Shown here piece after piece: positions 13,210 through 14,444 of a stretch of DNA of 14,444 bases (the first letter of the stretch is position 1; each line of letters opens with the position of its first letter). The stretch lies in assembly GCA_002316675.1 (NCBI GenBank), contig DCDZ01000006.1:110888-125331 (forward strand). The letters run 5' to 3'. The translations under genes and the position numbers were made by a program. Origin of the DNA: Tyzzerella sp. UBA1042. GTDB taxonomy: Bacteria; Bacillota; Clostridia; Lachnospirales; Anaerotignaceae. The notes under the pieces are model-generated. The model did no database searches and had not been told where the DNA came from. It was given only the letters and a program-made list of their open reading frames with translations.

Positions 13210-13473
13210 AAAATAACTCCTTGCCGTGTATAGATTCTGCCTTACATGAAAATGACCACCCCGGCGGTTTGCCGTTGTGGTCATCGTTGCAATGCTTTAC
13301 CATCGGACCCCGCCACGCGCCCGCGGCGGGACGGAAGCTGGTTCCCGTGGGCCTTGCTTCACCAATCTTGTATTTACCATCGTTCTGTCACCACGACGGA
13401 GGGATACACTTTCCTTTGATGATAGTCCTCTGCTTTCAGCCTTTCGGCTTACTCGTTCCCGGTATTCTATCAG
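13210..13473 (-). other. TR-RT spacer with RNA structure
   Basis: This 264-nt non-coding stretch lies between the template repeat and the RT start. Open frames crossing it have no ribosome binding site and run through the TR, so they look spurious. It is rich in inverted repeats on the transcribed minus strand: AGCC-GAAA-GGCT shortly after the TR, a CCCGCC/GGCGGG pair near 13310-13335, and a strong hairpin at 13252-13284. In Bordetella phage DGR the matching spacer primes cDNA synthesis, so this region probably belongs to the functional TR RNA. Confidence 0.6.
13252..13284 (-). other. Strong symmetrical hairpin ahead of the RT gene
   Basis: ATGACCAC (13252-13259) and GTGGTCAT (13277-13284) form an 8-bp outer stem; CGGC (13262-13265) and GCCG (13271-13274) form an inner stem with a 5-nt loop, with 2-nt internal loops on both sides. 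It lies about 40 bp upstream of the RT start. It could end or protect the TR RNA, or be part of the primer structure. Confidence 0.6.
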
Positions 13474-13565
13474 AGCGGGCGAACACCCCTGTTGCCGTTG
13501 TACGCGTTGTTGTTGTTCAGCGCGCCGGAGGAATTGACATTGCGCACGTTGTACGAGTTGGACGC
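13474..13565 (-). repeat. DGR template repeat (TR)
   Basis: This is a non-coding 92-bp copy of the VR. Read on the minus strand in the target's frame it carries ten AAC/AAT codons and two TAC codons at the variable positions, including four AAC in a row. AAY codons can change at their first two bases without ever giving a stop, as is usual for DGR templates. The shared sequence ends sharply on both sides (after GCGTCC on one side and at GCCCGCT on the other). Confidence 0.95.
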
Positions 13566-13584
13566 TACAAAGTGTACCCCAAGG

Positions 13585-13610
13585 AAAACCGCCGCAAATC
13601 AGCGCGGCGG
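13585..13610 (-). terminator. Terminator-like hairpin between the Avd-like gene and the TR
   Basis: On the minus strand CCGCCGC (13604-13610), an 8-nt loop and GCGGCGG (13589-13595) are followed by TTTT. The stop codon of the Avd-like frame lies in the loop. It sits about 20 bp before the TR, so it may limit read-through from the structural genes into the TR. It could also be part of the TR RNA fold. Confidence 0.5.
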
Positions 13611-13984
13611 GGTCCTGCTGTTGCGGTTTGCCCGCTCCCGGTCTTGCTTTTTCCACTTTGCCGTCATGTATTTTACGTCAAGAACGTACTTTGACCACGC
13701 GGCGCATTGGTCTTTGTCGATCAACTCTTTTTCAAAAGCAAGTTCCAGCAGGAAAAGAACAGTCTTGCACTTTGTAAGGGCTTTTTTCTGTTCGTACTGC
13801 CGTTCCCGGTATTCTTGCGGGTCTGATAAGTCAAGTTCGTTCGCTTCCTGAATGTGCTGGTAAATGTCCAGCGTCAGGTCATAAGCTTTTTAAAAACATC
13901 GGAGAAAGTTTCCATAGCTTCGGTGATGGCTTCCGTGGCTTTTTCAAGCACCGCCATTATTCCCGCGGTTCCCGCATTATCCAT
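13599..13984 (-). pseudogene. Avd-like DGR accessory gene split over two frames
   Basis: Two overlapping frames appear to make one gene. The first (ATG at 13984, GGGGTG upstream; 36 codons, stop at 13874-13876) encodes a helical start ending METFSDVFKKLMT. The second, open from 13889 to a stop at 13599 without an ATG near its start, encodes AYDLTLDIYQHIQEANELDL and, further on, LLELAFEKELIDKD and VKYMTAKWKKQDRERA. One extra A in the run at about 13888-13892 would join them into about 128 residues, the size of Bordetella phage Avd, as one helical-bundle protein with a basic end. Avd is the pentameric partner of DGR reverse transcriptases. The place, directly upstream of the TR, fits. A real mutation, a sequencing error in the homopolymer, or programmed slippage could explain the break. 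The Avd assignment rests on size, composition and position. Confidence 0.55.
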
Positions 13985-14005
13985 AAGTTCACCCCGTTTC
14001 CGCAT

Positions 14006-14444
14006 TTAGTCGCTTACGTCGCCGCAAAACCCTTGTGAAACGTCGTCGCACAGCAGTTCCAACGTCAGGCGTTTCCAGTATTCTTCCGGGTATAAGTCTT
14101 TTGCTTCCTTGCGAAACTGTGCTTCTGCAAGGCTCTGCGCCTGCTCTTCCGTGTAGGCGACGCAATATGCACGGACATTTCCGCCGCCGATAAACCCATT
14201 GTCTACGCGATACATTTTCAGCGTTCCCGCTTTCGTCGATACTTCCGATTCAGCAGAGCGGGGCGGCTCCGGGTTCTTCGCGGCTTCCGCTTGTGTCGGC
14301 GTAGGCTCTGCGGGCGGCGTGTCGTCGGCTTTTTCTTCTGCGGATACCGACGCGGCGGCGGGCGGTTCTGCTTCCGGCCCCTGCGTGGGTGATTCTTCCT
14401 GTTCGGGTCGTGCGTTGTCCGGCTGGGTATGGCGGGGGGGGTCT
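14006..14444 (-). CDS. Phage protein of unknown function, 5' end outside the window
   Basis: The frame stays open to the right edge, so the start is not visible; 146 residues can be read. The first 76 are a low-complexity stretch rich in Pro, Glu and Ala (for example PEAEPPAAASVSAEEKADD), probably an unstructured linker. The last 69 are a compact domain beginning MYRVDNGFIGGGNVRAYCVAYTEEQ and ending in CGDVSD, with three cysteines. An ATG at 14215 could start a shorter version, but no clear ribosome binding site precedes it and the upstream frame is open. It is the first gene seen of the leftward late transcript and lies 21 bp before the Avd-like gene. A structural or tail-region role is likely only from context. 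Confidence 0.6.
   Translation of the reverse strand, partial: DPPRHTQPDNARPEQEESPTQGPEAEPPAAASVSAEEKADDTPPAEPTPTQAEAAKNPEPPRSAESEVSTKAGTLKMYRVDNGFIGGGNVRAYCVAYTEEQAQSLAEAQFRKEAKDLYPEEYWKRLTLELLCDDVSQGFCGDVSD

Noticed and set aside
13210..13284. An N-terminally longer RT starting at 13284
   Set aside because: The ATG at 13284 lies inside a hairpin arm without a ribosome binding site, while the ATG at 13209 has AAGGAG at the right distance and gives the usual DGR RT start.
13297..13656. A 119-codon leftward open frame across the TR
   Set aside because: It runs through the TR and the spacer in another frame, overlaps the Avd-like gene, has an Arg/Gln/Pro-rich composition and no ribosome binding site. 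It is best read as chance coding in a non-coding region.

Overview
The window looks like the left edge of a Firmicutes (Clostridia-type, probably gut) chromosome-prophage junction. The only clear host gene is recO at the far left. After it come about 13.6 kb of mobile DNA. No integrase of the tyrosine or serine type is visible. The phage continues past the right edge.

Layout: (1) recO (55-783, +). (2) A junction and regulatory block (784-4140): an IS30-family DDE transposase, a small XRE repressor, a divergent lipoprotein, and a three-gene leftward operon starting with a small basic protein that may be a ribbon-helix-helix regulator. (3) A rightward block of small accessory or early genes of unknown function (4141-6324) in two promoter-terminator units. 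(4) An orphan Phd/YefM-like antitoxin (6352-6564, -). (5) A leftward late phage module (6777-14444) read right to left: an unknown Pro/Glu-rich protein cut by the window edge, an Avd-like protein split over two frames, a template repeat (TR), a reverse transcriptase, a 575-residue variable protein, a DUF4376-like protein, a CmpB-like membrane protein, two small membrane proteins, a three-part endolysin and an LL-H-like holin.

The main system is a diversity-generating retroelement (DGR). A 92-nt TR (13474-13565) and a 92-nt variable repeat (VR, 11340-11431) align without gaps. Thirteen positions differ, and twelve of these are adenines of the TR sense strand, which is the adenine-specific signature of DGR mutagenesis. 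The VR lies inside a DUF6273-like domain of the target, at residues 225-255, with about 320 residues of Ig/FN3-like sequence after it. The order avd-like / TR / RT / target, with the target downstream of and overlapping the RT, differs from the classical Bordetella phage order.

The second notable system is regulatory. An 18-bp palindrome, TATACTCACGTGAGTATA, and close variants sit on four well-formed promoters (at about 2000, 4000, 4080 and 5230). One of these drives the IS30-like transposase. The transposase therefore appears wired into the element's own control circuit and takes the position of the missing integrase, so the element may be a transposable phage that uses an IS30-type enzyme. 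This is an inference; the other end of the element is not in the window.
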